Assembly (NCBI GenBank): GCA_021414025.1
Contig: JAIOPG010000008.1
Coordinates: 248,001 to 312,000 of the forward strand
From: Planctomycetota bacterium
GTDB taxonomy: Bacteria > Planctomycetota > Phycisphaerae > Phycisphaerales > SM1A02
DNA length: 64,000 bases
Direction: 5' to 3'
Below the pieces are notes generated by a model. The model was not told where the DNA came from. It searched no databases and worked only from the letters and a program-made list of their open reading frames with translations. Position numbers and translations under genes: made by a program. This document shows positions 24,735 to 32,196 of this stretch, piece after piece; within the stretch, counting starts at the first letter, position 1, and every line of letters starts with the position of its first letter.

Positions 24735-25693
24735 CCGTGGGCGGCGGCATGGCCAGCTGGCTCACCGCGGGAGGCGCCGGCGCGATCGCTGCCTTTCAAG
24801 TCGATGCGGAACCCCCGCTGCTTGCCGGCGCGCTGGGCATCGATCTGCCTGCCATCGGCGAAGCGGGCCTGCGCCGCATCTGTGATCTCGACGACGCAGT
24901 GGTCCTGCGCACGAGCGCGAGGACGCTTCTGGTCACGCCACACGGCGGCGCCCGGATTCGTCAGCGCCTGGTTCGGGCCCTGATGGACGCCGGCGTCGCG
25001 TTCGCATCGCCCGAACAACGGGCGCCTGAAGAGATTTATGTCGAGGCGGCCAACGAACTCGAGGCGCGCATGCTCCAGGCGGTTGCTCAGGCGGCAAGCG
25101 CCGACGCCATCCCCCTCCTGCTGGCCCAACCCGGGCGATGGAAATTATTCGGCGAGCCGACGTCGCAAGACCTGCCCCGCTCGCAACGGCTTCGATGCCT
25201 CATCCATCCTCCGACGGTGGTCCTTGCCGGCGCACCGAACGCGGGCAAGAGCACGCTGCTCAACGCACTGGTCGGCCGGACCGCCGCGGTTGCGTCGCCC
25301 GTCGCGGGCACGACGCGCGATTTCGTCTCCGCCAGGGTCCTGCTGGCTGGGCTTACTTGCCGCGTGGTCGACGCGCCGGGCTTTGCCACGTCGGATGACG
25401 CCATCGAGCAGGCGGCGATCGCCCGCGCTCGTCGCGAGCTCGCCGAAGCCGATCTCGTCATCGCGCTGGCCGCGCCGCACCAGGCCTGGCCTTCCTTCGA
25501 ACAAGATCGCGTGCTCCGCATCCGAACCATGTCCGATCTGCCCCGCTCCGCGCCTTCTATCGGTGACAATGGCAACGCACTTCGCGTCAGCGCGAAAACC
25601 GGCGAGGGTCTGATCGAATTTGCCCGGGCCATCCGCGAAATCCTCGTGCCCGCCGCCGATCTCGCCAGCAACCGACCCTGGCAATTCTGGTAG
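24731..25693 (+). CDS. Reduced MnmE-like GTPase (mini-TrmE paralogue)
   Basis: 320 residues against about 450 for MnmE. The N-terminal 110 residues retain a faint MnmE formyl-THF/dimer domain ('TPHGGARIRQRLVRALMDAGVAFASPE' matches the 'HGG...GARxAxPGEFT' block). The GTPase follows: G1 'GAPNAGKST' (167-175), K-loop 'GTTRD', G3 'DAPGF', G5 'SAKTGEG'. G4 is altered: 'TMSD' (266-269) where NKxD is expected, removing the lysine that stacks on guanine. The C-terminal helical domain with the catalytic 'C-[IV]-G-K' is absent, and the protein ends '...RPWQFW'. It is therefore unlikely to carry out the normal tRNA U34 modification. Function unknown. Confidence 0.75.
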   Translation: MTVGGGMASWLTAGGAGAIAAFQVDAEPPLLAGALGIDLPAIGEAGLRRICDLDDAVVLRTSARTLLVTPHGGARIRQRLVRALMDAGVAFASPEQRAPEEIYVEAANELEARMLQAVAQAASADAIPLLLAQPGRWKLFGEPTSQDLPRSQRLRCLIHPPTVVLAGAPNAGKSTLLNALVGRTAAVASPVAGTTRDFVSARVLLAGLTCRVVDAPGFATSDDAIEQAAIARARRELAEADLVIALAAPHQAWPSFEQDRVLRIRTMSDLPRSAPSIGDNGNALRVSAKTGEGLIEFARAIREILVPAADLASNRPWQFW

Positions 25694-25700
25694 GCGGCGA

Positions 25701-26480
25701 TCAAAGGCCCATGATCGAGTAGCCGCTGTCCACGTAGATCGTCTGGCCGGTCACGCCGCCGGCCATGCTCGAGAGCAGCCACGCCGCGGTGTCGCCCACT
25801 TCCTTGCCGGTGATGTTGCGGCGCAGCGGGGCCTTCTTCTCGACCCAGTTCAGGATCTCGCCGAAGCCGCCCACGGCCATGGCGCTGAGGGTCTTGAGCG
25901 GCCCGCCGGAGATCACGTTGCAGCGGATGTTTTTCGCGCCGAGCTCCATGGCCAGGTAGCGGTTGGTGGCCTCGAGTGCCGCCTTGGCGACGCCCATCAC
26001 GTTGTAGCCGGGCACGGCCTTCTCGGCGCCGTAGTAGCTCAGCGCGATCATGGATCCGCCATTGGTCATCAGCGGCACGGCGCGGTTGGCCATCGCCTGG
26101 TAGGTGAACGCGGAGAGATCCATCGCCTGCGTGAACACATCCCGCGGCGTGGAGGCGAACAAGCCCTCCTTCAGCCAGTCCTTGTTGGCGAAGGCGATCG
26201 AGTGCACCAGAAAATCGAGCTGCCCGAAATCCTTCTGAATCTTGGCGAAGACTTGGTCGAGCTGCTCGTCGCTGCCCGCGTCCATCGGCATGAGCCAGGG
26301 ATCTTTCACGTTCAGTTCCGTGAGCGCCTGCCGAATGCGTCGCTCCATCTTTTCCCCGGGCAGGTGCGTGAAGAGGCATTGACCGCCCTGGGCCAGGATG
26401 CTCTCGGTGATGCTCGTCGCGTAGGAGCGATTGTTTGCGATGCCGACGACGAGTCCGCGTTTTCCGTCAAGAATTCCCAT
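25701..26480 (-). CDS. fabI: Enoyl-[acyl-carrier-protein] reductase (NADH)
   Basis: 259 residues. 'GKRGLVVGIANNRSYATSI' (the FabI variant of the Rossmann loop), 'DFLVHSIAFANK', the catalytic Tyr-x6-Lys in 'YYGAEKAVPGYNVMGVAKAALE', and 'NVISGGPLKTLSA' identify FabI. It reduces trans-2-enoyl-ACP in the last step of each fatty-acid elongation cycle and is the triclosan/isoniazid-class target. An AAGGAAA ribosome site precedes the ATG. It lies 61 bases after the DUF1573 gene on the same strand. Confidence 0.96.
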   Translation of the reverse strand: MGILDGKRGLVVGIANNRSYATSITESILAQGGQCLFTHLPGEKMERRIRQALTELNVKDPWLMPMDAGSDEQLDQVFAKIQKDFGQLDFLVHSIAFANKDWLKEGLFASTPRDVFTQAMDLSAFTYQAMANRAVPLMTNGGSMIALSYYGAEKAVPGYNVMGVAKAALEATNRYLAMELGAKNIRCNVISGGPLKTLSAMAVGGFGEILNWVEKKAPLRRNITGKEVGDTAAWLLSSMAGGVTGQTIYVDSGYSIMGL

Positions 26481-26541
26481 GAAGTTTCCTTTGAAGTTGA
26501 TCCGGTCCGTCCATCATCATCGATGCCACGCACGTGGCGAA

Positions 26542-27645
26542 CTATTTGCCCGCGGGCGCTCCAAGCGGAGGCGGTACCGGAACCCCGTCCGCCGGCTGGA
26601 CCACACCATAGGCCCACAGCTTCTGCGTCTTGTCGCCGGTCTTCAACTCCATCTGGAACTGAAACAAGCCGGGAGTCTTGGATTTCGGAGTCACGCGGCA
26701 GCGGACCTGGTGGTTGGCGCCCTGCGGTTCCTGCGCCAGCATCTCCGCGGAGAAGTTCCCCGACACGCTGGCAACGCTCGACACCGGCTCGGTCCAGTCG
26801 ACCAGTTCGAAGGTGAACTCCTTGGAGCCGCCCGCCGGGATGATCCCCAGGTTCAGGTTGTACTCCTTCATGCGCACCACCGGCACGATGTTGCTTTTTT
26901 CGGTGCGCATCTTCAGCGCCAGCACCGGTGCGTCCGTCCGGTCGGTCAGCGCCAGGCACCACGCGGGCAGCGCGCTGGGCAGAAACGTGCTGAAGTCGTA
27001 GCGCACCAGATAGGTGCTCCGGGGCTGATCCTTGGCCGGGTCGAATCCGATGAAGGCCGGCGTTCGGTTGTCGACCGAGAGAATCCGGAAGGGCTTGCGG
27101 TCGACGCTTTCGATGACCACGCGTCCCGCGACCGGGACGTTCGGCAGCACGTTGATCGCGGGCGGCACCGCGCGCAGCGCGACCACCACCTCGGCCCGCA
27201 CATCGACTTCGACGGGCTTGCTGTAGCCCTCGACGATCACCTTCACCGTCGACTTGCGCGGCCCGGTGGCGATGGCCGCCGCCAGGCTGGCATCGAACGC
27301 AATGGATTCACCCGGTTGAATGACCCGGCCCGAAAGATCGGTCGTGGTCGTGCAGGTGCATGTGGGCTGGAGGGTGATGATGGTCAGGGGACCGCTGGTG
27401 GGATTCTTCAGCGTGAAGATTCCGGTCTTCGCTTCGCCGGGGGCGATGAATCCGAAATCCAGCATCGGTGGCTCGATGGTCAAAGGAGGGGGTCCGGTAA
27501 TGACACCCCTGGGTGGGACCGGAGTGGTCGTTGCCGGAGGGTCGGAAGGGCTTGAGCCGAACGCCGAATCCGAGCCGGCGCCCAATGCAAAAACAAGGCT
27601 TAAACCAAGGCAAAAAGCCCTATTTGTCATCGTCAATCGGCGCAT
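26542..27645 (-). CDS. DUF1573-family exported protein
   Basis: 367 residues. An N-terminal signal peptide (about 1-27, ending 'SAFG') leads into two Ig-like/ASH-type beta domains. The first has 'DFGFIAPGEAKTGIFTLKNPTSGPLTI' and 'LQPTCTCTTTT', the DUF1573 signature (normally PxCGCT). DUF1573 proteins are common in Planctomycetota and Bacteroidota and have no agreed function. The ATG at 27645 is chosen because GAGGTGAGG lies just ahead and the signal peptide begins there; four in-frame ATGs further upstream add nothing conserved. TATGAT lies 13 bases before the start. Confidence 0.85.
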   Translation of the reverse strand: MRRLTMTNRAFCLGLSLVFALGAGSDSAFGSSPSDPPATTTPVPPRGVITGPPPLTIEPPMLDFGFIAPGEAKTGIFTLKNPTSGPLTIITLQPTCTCTTTTDLSGRVIQPGESIAFDASLAAAIATGPRKSTVKVIVEGYSKPVEVDVRAEVVVALRAVPPAINVLPNVPVAGRVVIESVDRKPFRILSVDNRTPAFIGFDPAKDQPRSTYLVRYDFSTFLPSALPAWCLALTDRTDAPVLALKMRTEKSNIVPVVRMKEYNLNLGIIPAGGSKEFTFELVDWTEPVSSVASVSGNFSAEMLAQEPQGANHQVRCRVTPKSKTPGLFQFQMELKTGDKTQKLWAYGVVQPADGVPVPPPLGAPAGK

Positions 27646-27658
27646 ATTCCTCACCTCG

Positions 27659-27664
27659 ATCATA
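27659..27664 (-). promoter_or_regulatory. Putative -10 of the DUF1573 gene
   Basis: TATGAT (5 of 6 to TATAAT) on the minus strand, 13 bases before the ATG, in an A/T-rich divergent region. Confidence 0.45.
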
Positions 27665-27763
27665 CGAGAATTAAGCATGGAAAGTCGCATTCGGTTTCGA
27701 GACGCCCCGTGCCTGAGGGAACTCCATGAAAATCACAATTTCAAGTTTTTTTGATTTCCTCAT

Positions 27764-27791
27764 TTGCATCATTTGAAACTTGGGATAGTCT
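27764..27791 (+). promoter_or_regulatory. Putative promoter of a short non-coding transcript
   Basis: TTGCAT (27764-27769), a 16-base spacer and TAGTCT (27786-27791). A start near 27798 would give a transcript of about 150 bases ending at the terminator 27916-27948. Confidence 0.3.
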
Positions 27792-27797
27792 GGGTGG

Positions 27798-27948
27798 GTC
27801 TAAGAGGTTTGGAAACGGATCTCAAGGATAAACTGACGAAAGATGCTGGAATCCAGCTTTTTCGTGTGTTTCGGCCGCACGGGCGGCACTCAAATTGCCC
27901 TTTTCCCTCCCTCCGCCCCCGGACCTAGTGTCCGGGGGTATTTTTTTT
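27798..27948 (+). ncRNA. Candidate small RNA or attenuated leader upstream of efp
   Basis: The 439-base gap between the DUF1573 gene and efp holds no credible ORF but contains three stem-loops in a row. These are GCTGG-AAT-CCAGC followed by five T (27845-27862), GCCGC-ACGG-GCGGC (27874-27887), and a textbook intrinsic terminator (27916-27948). A -10-like TAGTCT lies upstream. The terminator reads on the plus strand and the nearest plus-strand gene upstream ends 2.2 kb away, so it must end a short transcript that begins inside this gap. It may be an independent sRNA, or a leader that attenuates efp. The ends are inferred. Confidence 0.45.
27916..27948 (+). terminator. Intrinsic terminator upstream of efp
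   Basis: Nine-base-pair stem CCCCCGGAC/GTCCGGGGG with loop CTAGT, followed by TATTTTTTTT. The T-tract is on the plus strand only. Confidence 0.9.
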
Positions 27949-28025
27949 GGACTTTTTTCCTGAATCAGTGGCAGTGGTTTCGGGATGCCATGCTCCCGCC
28001 GCGTGTTTGGAGGAGCGGCAGTCGC

Positions 28026-28031
28026 TAAACT
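28026..28031 (+). promoter_or_regulatory. Putative -10 of efp
   Basis: TAAACT preceded by GC, 53 bases before the efp ATG and downstream of the terminator, so efp can be transcribed independently of it. Confidence 0.3.
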
Positions 28032-28084
28032 CGCCCTTCTTTTCCTCACAATCGCCGGCTCCCTCCGGCCAGACTGGACCACCC

Positions 28085-28639
28085 ATGAAGAGCACCGATC
28101 TACGACCCGGAACCGCCATCAAACTCGACGGCCGCCTCTATCTCATCATGACCTACACGCACGTCACCCCCGGCAACCTGCGGGCCTTCGTGCAGGTGAA
28201 GATGCGCGACCTCAAGAGCGGCTCGCTGATCGACAAGCGGCTGCGCAGCGGCGAGGAAGTCGAGCAGGTGGAGCTGGACCGACGGGCCATGGAGTACCTC
28301 TACAAGGATGGCGCCAAGTTCGTCTTCATGGACAACGAGAACTATGAGCAGGCCGAGATGACGGAGGAATTCGTCGGCGACCTTCCCCTCTACATGCTGC
28401 CCAACACCAGCGTGATCGTGAACTGGTGCGACGGCCGACCGATCGCCATCGAGCTGCCGAACATGGTCGAGCTGGTCGTCAAGGACACGACCCCTGGCAT
28501 CAAGGGCGCGACCGCGACCAACCAGCTCAAGGAAGCGGAGCTCGAGACGGGATTGAAGACCCGCGTTCCCCCCTTCATCGCCATCGGCGAGAAGCTGCGC
28601 ATCTCGACCGTGGACGGCTCCTACCAGAGCCGCGCCTGA
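28085..28639 (+). CDS. efp: Translation elongation factor P
   Basis: 184 residues, three beta-barrel domains: KOW-like domain I (1-65), OB domain II ('YLYKDGAKFVFMDNENYEQ') and domain III ('VVKDTTPGIKGATATNQLKEAELETG', ending 'GEKLRISTVDGSYQSRA'). EF-P relieves ribosomes stalled at polyproline. The loop tip normally carries a modified Lys (E. coli K34) or Arg. Here the loop is 'THVTPGNLRAF' and the aligned residue is N31, so neither EpmA lysylation nor EarP rhamnosylation can apply. The ATG at 28085 begins where the family begins. Confidence 0.96.
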   Translation: MKSTDLRPGTAIKLDGRLYLIMTYTHVTPGNLRAFVQVKMRDLKSGSLIDKRLRSGEEVEQVELDRRAMEYLYKDGAKFVFMDNENYEQAEMTEEFVGDLPLYMLPNTSVIVNWCDGRPIAIELPNMVELVVKDTTPGIKGATATNQLKEAELETGLKTRVPPFIAIGEKLRISTVDGSYQSRA

Positions 28640-28680
28640 CGGACGCACCAACTTGAGTTGACAGTGCTTCGGCCTCGGCT

Positions 28681-30429
28681 TTAGCTGTATTCCAGAAGCA
28701 GCAATCCAACGTCGCCGCCATCGACTTCGCCGCTTCCATCAAGATCCGCCGGGCAATCCGCGGGCACGGGGCAGACTCCGAAATCCAGAAGCATCAGGCC
28801 GAGATCGCCGCCGTCCACTTCGCCACTGCCGTCCAGATCCGCGGGGTTCCCGCAGGCGGGCGCCGCGCTGACATTGAACGAGGTCGGAACATTGAGCGGT
28901 GCCCGCGTGACGATGAACTTGGTCTCGGCTTCGACGAACCATGTGAGCTGCGAGCCGCAGGCGATGCCGGGCAGCGTGGCCCGGTACTTGTTGCTGCCGA
29001 TGCTGGTCATGACCGCGCTCTGCGTGGCGCCGCCATCCACGCTCCACTTCAGGCGCACGCCATTGGCAATGAGCGTGCTGATGTTGGGAACGGCGAGCGC
29101 CTCGACGGTCGCGGGCGTGTTCTCCGCGACGGTGCTTCCGGGCCCGAGGGTGATGGAGACCGGGCACGATGCCAGCAACTTCTCCATCATCACCATGGCG
29201 GCCGCATGATTCTCCCGCGCATTGGGAATGATCGCGCTCGTCGGCATGACAAAGCCGTAGGAACCGAGGTCGCGCACTTCGAGCGTGCCGCTCATCATGC
29301 CGATGGTGCCGTAGCCCCAATCGTCGATGCATCCGGCGACCGCACCGTAAATGGCGTAGCTCCGGCCCGCCGCGTAACTCGTGCCGTAGAGAGACCCAAG
29401 GGCGGTCTGCATGGGATATCCGACGGCCTGCAGCGCCGCCTCGTCCGGTGTCACGGTATTTGTGTAGGACCAGGACCAGAGCCATTCCTGGCCATAGCTG
29501 TGGAAATCGATGAAGCCGCACAGGTTGGCGGCGTGGGCCAGCATGAAGTCGCGCATGCCCGCAGTTTCCGGCTCGCTGAAGGCGGCGGTGCCCCGGTAGG
29601 TCTCGTTGCTCGCCACGCCGCTGGAGCCGGCGCCGCCCCAGCCGATGCTCCAATTTCGATTCATGTCGACGCCATAAGTGGACCCGCTCACCAGCCGCCG
29701 GTTCTTGCGCCACAGGCGGTTGTTGGTCCAGGAGTATTCGTAGCCATCCGGATTCTGCACCGGGAAGATGTAGACCTCCGCTGAGTTCAGAATCGCGGTG
29801 ATGCGCGGATCGATGCCGTCCTGCTCGATCAGCTGATCGGCGATCCACATGGTCGTCATGGTGGCCGCCCATTCGCGGGCGTGGGCGGTGCCGGTGAAGA
29901 TGAATGCCGGCACATTCGTCCCGGCCGGATAGCGCGAGATTCGGACGCCCCGAATGGTGCGGCCCTGAATCGATGTCCCCGCCGTCACGATCGAGACCAG
30001 AGTGGGATGCGCCGCCACCAGCGCGTCCAGCCGTGCGTTCACCGCGGCAAGATTCTTGAAATCGGCGAACCAGTCGGCACCCTCCGCCGGCTGGGCAAGA
30101 CGGACTTGCTCATCGTCGATCCGCTCCTGCAGATCCGGAATCAGAACGCGATAGGGAACGCCGACTTTGCCCAGCGTGTCCAGCGCGAACTGCGACAGGC
30201 GGAAGTCCGCCTCGCCGCCAACATCCACGCCGTGGCTCCACATGTCGTTGCTGAGTTGATTGACCAGCACCAGATCCGGCGCACTGCGGATCAGGACCCT
30301 TGCCACCACATCCCCGTCGAAGCGGGCCATTTCAAGGGCGCCCTGGTCTGCGGGAACGGCGACGGGCTGACCATGGGCCGGAGGTGCGAAGGCGAGCGCG
30401 GCGCGCAGGACGAAGGGAAAGAGTTGCAT
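28681..30429 (-). CDS. Secreted M14 zinc carboxypeptidase with C-terminal dockerin-like repeats
   Basis: 582 residues. A short hydrophobic N-terminus (1-20) acts as signal. The M14 domain (about 125-430) has the zinc motif H183-A-R-E186 in 'TGTAHAREWAA', 'YIFPVQNPDGYEYS', 'DMNRNW' (substrate Arg), the second zinc His in 'CGFIDFHSYGQEW' and the catalytic Glu in 'SGTLEVRDLGSYGF'. A beta domain follows (about 440-525). The last 50 residues hold two calcium-loop repeats, each 'DLDGSGEVDGGDxGLxLLxx'. Such repeats are common at the C-termini of Phycisphaerae secreted proteins and presumably anchor or sort them. The enzyme removes C-terminal residues from peptides outside the cell. Confidence 0.9.
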   Translation of the reverse strand: MQLFPFVLRAALAFAPPAHGQPVAVPADQGALEMARFDGDVVARVLIRSAPDLVLVNQLSNDMWSHGVDVGGEADFRLSQFALDTLGKVGVPYRVLIPDLQERIDDEQVRLAQPAEGADWFADFKNLAAVNARLDALVAAHPTLVSIVTAGTSIQGRTIRGVRISRYPAGTNVPAFIFTGTAHAREWAATMTTMWIADQLIEQDGIDPRITAILNSAEVYIFPVQNPDGYEYSWTNNRLWRKNRRLVSGSTYGVDMNRNWSIGWGGAGSSGVASNETYRGTAAFSEPETAGMRDFMLAHAANLCGFIDFHSYGQEWLWSWSYTNTVTPDEAALQAVGYPMQTALGSLYGTSYAAGRSYAIYGAVAGCIDDWGYGTIGMMSGTLEVRDLGSYGFVMPTSAIIPNARENHAAAMVMMEKLLASCPVSITLGPGSTVAENTPATVEALAVPNISTLIANGVRLKWSVDGGATQSAVMTSIGSNKYRATLPGIACGSQLTWFVEAETKFIVTRAPLNVPTSFNVSAAPACGNPADLDGSGEVDGGDLGLMLLDFGVCPVPADCPADLDGSGEVDGGDVGLLLLEYS

Positions 30430-30435
30430 CCCGTC

Positions 30436-30463
30436 AGGCTAGCTGCAACAAGGGCAAAATCAA
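30436..30463 (-). promoter_or_regulatory. Promoter of the M14 peptidase gene
   Basis: On the minus strand: TTGATT (30463-30458), a 16-base spacer and TAGCCT (30441-30436), then exactly 6 bases to the ATG. This is the best case here of a full -35/-10 pair giving a leaderless mRNA. Confidence 0.5.
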
Positions 30464-30538
30464 GAAAAACTTGCTGTTTTCAGCCAATCGGATCGCTCCA
30501 CGATTGACCTTTGCGGGATTCGGAGGCACAGTACCGAC

Positions 30539-31222
30539 TTGAGCATTCGCACACGCCACAACAATTCGGACTCGAAAGCGCGACGTCGCCGCCTGAAAGG
30601 ACTTCCGGGAGTGCTCGCGGCCTGCGCGTGCGTCCTTGCGGCGGGCTGCACGGGTTCGCAGCATCTGGCCAAGCCCTGGGCCTCGCCGATGCAGTACTCG
30701 ACGGGGCTGCCGGACGCCCCCTATCCGCCGCGCGACCTGGTCATGTTCGACGCGGTGAATGGCCGCGTGCTGATGTGGAGCGATCTGATCGATCTCGCCG
30801 CGTGGGCCGATGTGATCGTCATCTCCTACGTCGAGGATGACGCCGGCGGAGTCTGGATGCAGGAAGCCGTGACCGAGGACACGATCGCGGCCTTTCCCAC
30901 CAGCACCTTCTTTCAATCCAGCGGAGACACCGGCGCCGTGCTCGCCGAACTGAGCGGGGATTCCTCCAAGAGCAAGCATGTCCTGATCCACTACAACGGG
31001 ACGGAGAGCCTGCCCGACCTTTCCAGCGCGATCCGCTCGAGGTATCCGAACTATCGCGTCTTCACCCTGGCGCTCCTGCCCAGTCCGGTCCGGTTCCTGC
31101 GGAACGAGGATGTGCGCAAGGCCGATGTGGTCGCCTACACCACGCCGACGCGCGTGGTGTTGCCCAGCGAGCTGCAAAGCGATCAGCCCCGCTCCGTCGA
31201 GGATCGGAAGGAACGAAAGTAG
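30539..31222 (+). CDS. Lipoprotein with degenerate ChaN-like fold
   Basis: 227 residues from a TTG start; GGAGG lies 12 bases upstream, a rather long spacing. The N-terminus is strongly basic, then 'GVLAACACVLAAGC' is a lipoprotein signal with Cys at about 37. The rest recalls the ChaN haem-uptake/Tiki superfamily: 'MFDAVNGRVLMWSDLIDLAAWADVIVISYVEDD' aligns with 'D..tG..ls..el...la.advV.lGE.Hd', and 'KHVLIHYNGTESLPDL' and 'RKADVVAYTTPTRV' fit the later strands. The metal/active-site Gly-Glu-x-His is missing ('ISYVED'). So it is a probable non-catalytic member; role unknown. The family link is weak. Confidence 0.65.
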   Translation: MSIRTRHNNSDSKARRRRLKGLPGVLAACACVLAAGCTGSQHLAKPWASPMQYSTGLPDAPYPPRDLVMFDAVNGRVLMWSDLIDLAAWADVIVISYVEDDAGGVWMQEAVTEDTIAAFPTSTFFQSSGDTGAVLAELSGDSSKSKHVLIHYNGTESLPDLSSAIRSRYPNYRVFTLALLPSPVRFLRNEDVRKADVVAYTTPTRVVLPSELQSDQPRSVEDRKERK

Positions 31223-31230
31223 ACGCGGGC

Positions 31231-31623
31231 TTATTTGGCGCAGACCTGCTGCAGCTCGGCCTGGGTCTTGATAATGCGGAAGAGCTTCTCGATCTTCATC
31301 ATCGACATCAGGGTGTGCAGTTCCTTGTTCACGCCGAAGAGCAGCGGCGTCGCCCCGACCGCGGCGGCCTGGTTGCGGCAGGCGATGCACATGCCCAGCC
31401 CCATGCTGGCCATGAAGCTGACGGTCGAGAGATCCAGCACGAGGAACTTGATGTTCTTGCCGAACTGCTTGAAGTAGGGATTGAACTCGTCGGTGATGAT
31501 CGGGCTCTCGCGCTGACCGATGTTGGGACCGGCCGGGCGGATCATCAGGATCTTGCCATCCCAGCCGATCTCGACGAGCGACGTTTTTTTCTGTGCGGGA
31601 AGTTCGATGGGTGCGGTGCTCAT
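31231..31623 (-). CDS. STAS-domain protein (anti-sigma factor antagonist-like)
   Basis: 130 residues forming one STAS domain. 'KFLVLDLSTVSFMASMGLGMCIACRN' matches the phosphorylation segment; the Ser of the usual 'D-S-x-G' is kept (MASMGLG) while the preceding Asp is Ala. STAS antagonists bind anti-sigma kinases and are switched by Ser phosphorylation. No kinase or sigma gene adjoins. GGAGGAA precedes the ATG, and TAACCT lies 19 bases upstream. It follows sixA on the same strand by 31 bases. Confidence 0.85.
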   Translation of the reverse strand: MSTAPIELPAQKKTSLVEIGWDGKILMIRPAGPNIGQRESPIITDEFNPYFKQFGKNIKFLVLDLSTVSFMASMGLGMCIACRNQAAAVGATPLLFGVNKELHTLMSMMKIEKLFRIIKTQAELQQVCAK

Positions 31624-31642
31624 GCGGGGTTCCTCCGCGCGG

Positions 31643-31648
31643 AGGTTA
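31643..31648 (-). promoter_or_regulatory. Putative -10 of the STAS gene
   Basis: TAACCT on the minus strand, 19 bases before the ATG; the leader contains GGAGGAA. Confidence 0.3.
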
Positions 31649-31654
31649 CCACGA

Positions 31655-32158
31655 TCAGCCGCGGCGCTTCAACTGGGTGTCGGGAGAGACCAGCGCGCGC
31701 AGCTCCGCCCGGACCGGCTCGTCATCGGAGAGTTCGAGCAAAGCCACGGCACCCTTGTCCAACGCCACCGCGCGCTCGCTTGCCCCCAGAAGTCGAGTGA
31801 TCAAGTCACCCAGGGAGGGTTCATGTCCCACCAGCGCCACGCGGTCGGCGGTGCGGCTCATTCGAATCAGCCGAAGCAAAGCCTCCACTGCCGCAAAGCC
31901 GCCCTCGGTCTCGAGTTCAGTGCAGCGCTGCGGTGCCGGCCACCGGGCTTCCTCCTGGAGGATCCGGGCGGTTTCCCACGCGCGGCTCCATCGGCTCGCC
32001 AGCACCAGCGACGGGGCCGCCTGCCAGCGCGGAAGCCGCCGGGCGAACTTCGCAAACTCGCGATGACCGCTCCCCGAGAGCGGGCGCAGCGTGTCGTCGG
32101 GAAAACGCTTGTCGTCGCGTTCCTTGGCACGGGCATGGCGCACCACGATGAGCTGCAT
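31655..32158 (-). CDS. sixA: Phosphohistidine phosphatase SixA-type (histidine phosphatase superfamily)
   Basis: 167 residues. The catalytic 'LIVVRHARAKERDDKRFPDDTLRPLSGSG' has the RHA/RHG motif, and the second His lies in 'RVALVGHEPSLGDLITRLLG', which is diagnostic for SixA. SixA removes phosphate from histidine in phosphorelay or PTS (NPr) proteins. A ptsI gene occurs at 58.6 kb, so a PTS-type target is possible. TATCCT on the minus strand ends 7 bases before the ATG; divergent from hutI. Confidence 0.88.
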   Translation of the reverse strand: MQLIVVRHARAKERDDKRFPDDTLRPLSGSGHREFAKFARRLPRWQAAPSLVLASRWSRAWETARILQEEARWPAPQRCTELETEGGFAAVEALLRLIRMSRTADRVALVGHEPSLGDLITRLLGASERAVALDKGAVALLELSDDEPVRAELRALVSPDTQLKRRG

Positions 32159-32165
32159 GCCTCGC

Positions 32166-32171
32166 AGGATA
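32166..32171 (-). promoter_or_regulatory. Putative -10 of sixA
   Basis: TATCCT on the minus strand, 7 bases before the ATG at 32158. Confidence 0.35.
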
Positions 32172-32184
32172 CTTCGTCGGGGGC

Positions 32185-32190
32185 TACCTT
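32185..32190 (+). promoter_or_regulatory. Putative -10 of hutI
   Basis: TACCTT preceded by GC, exactly 6 bases before the ATG at 32197. Confidence 0.4.
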
Positions 32191-32196
32191 TGCGTC

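Noticed and set aside
27843-28028. 61-codon ORF upstream of efp
   Set aside because: It is translated straight through a strong intrinsic terminator and has no family resemblance.
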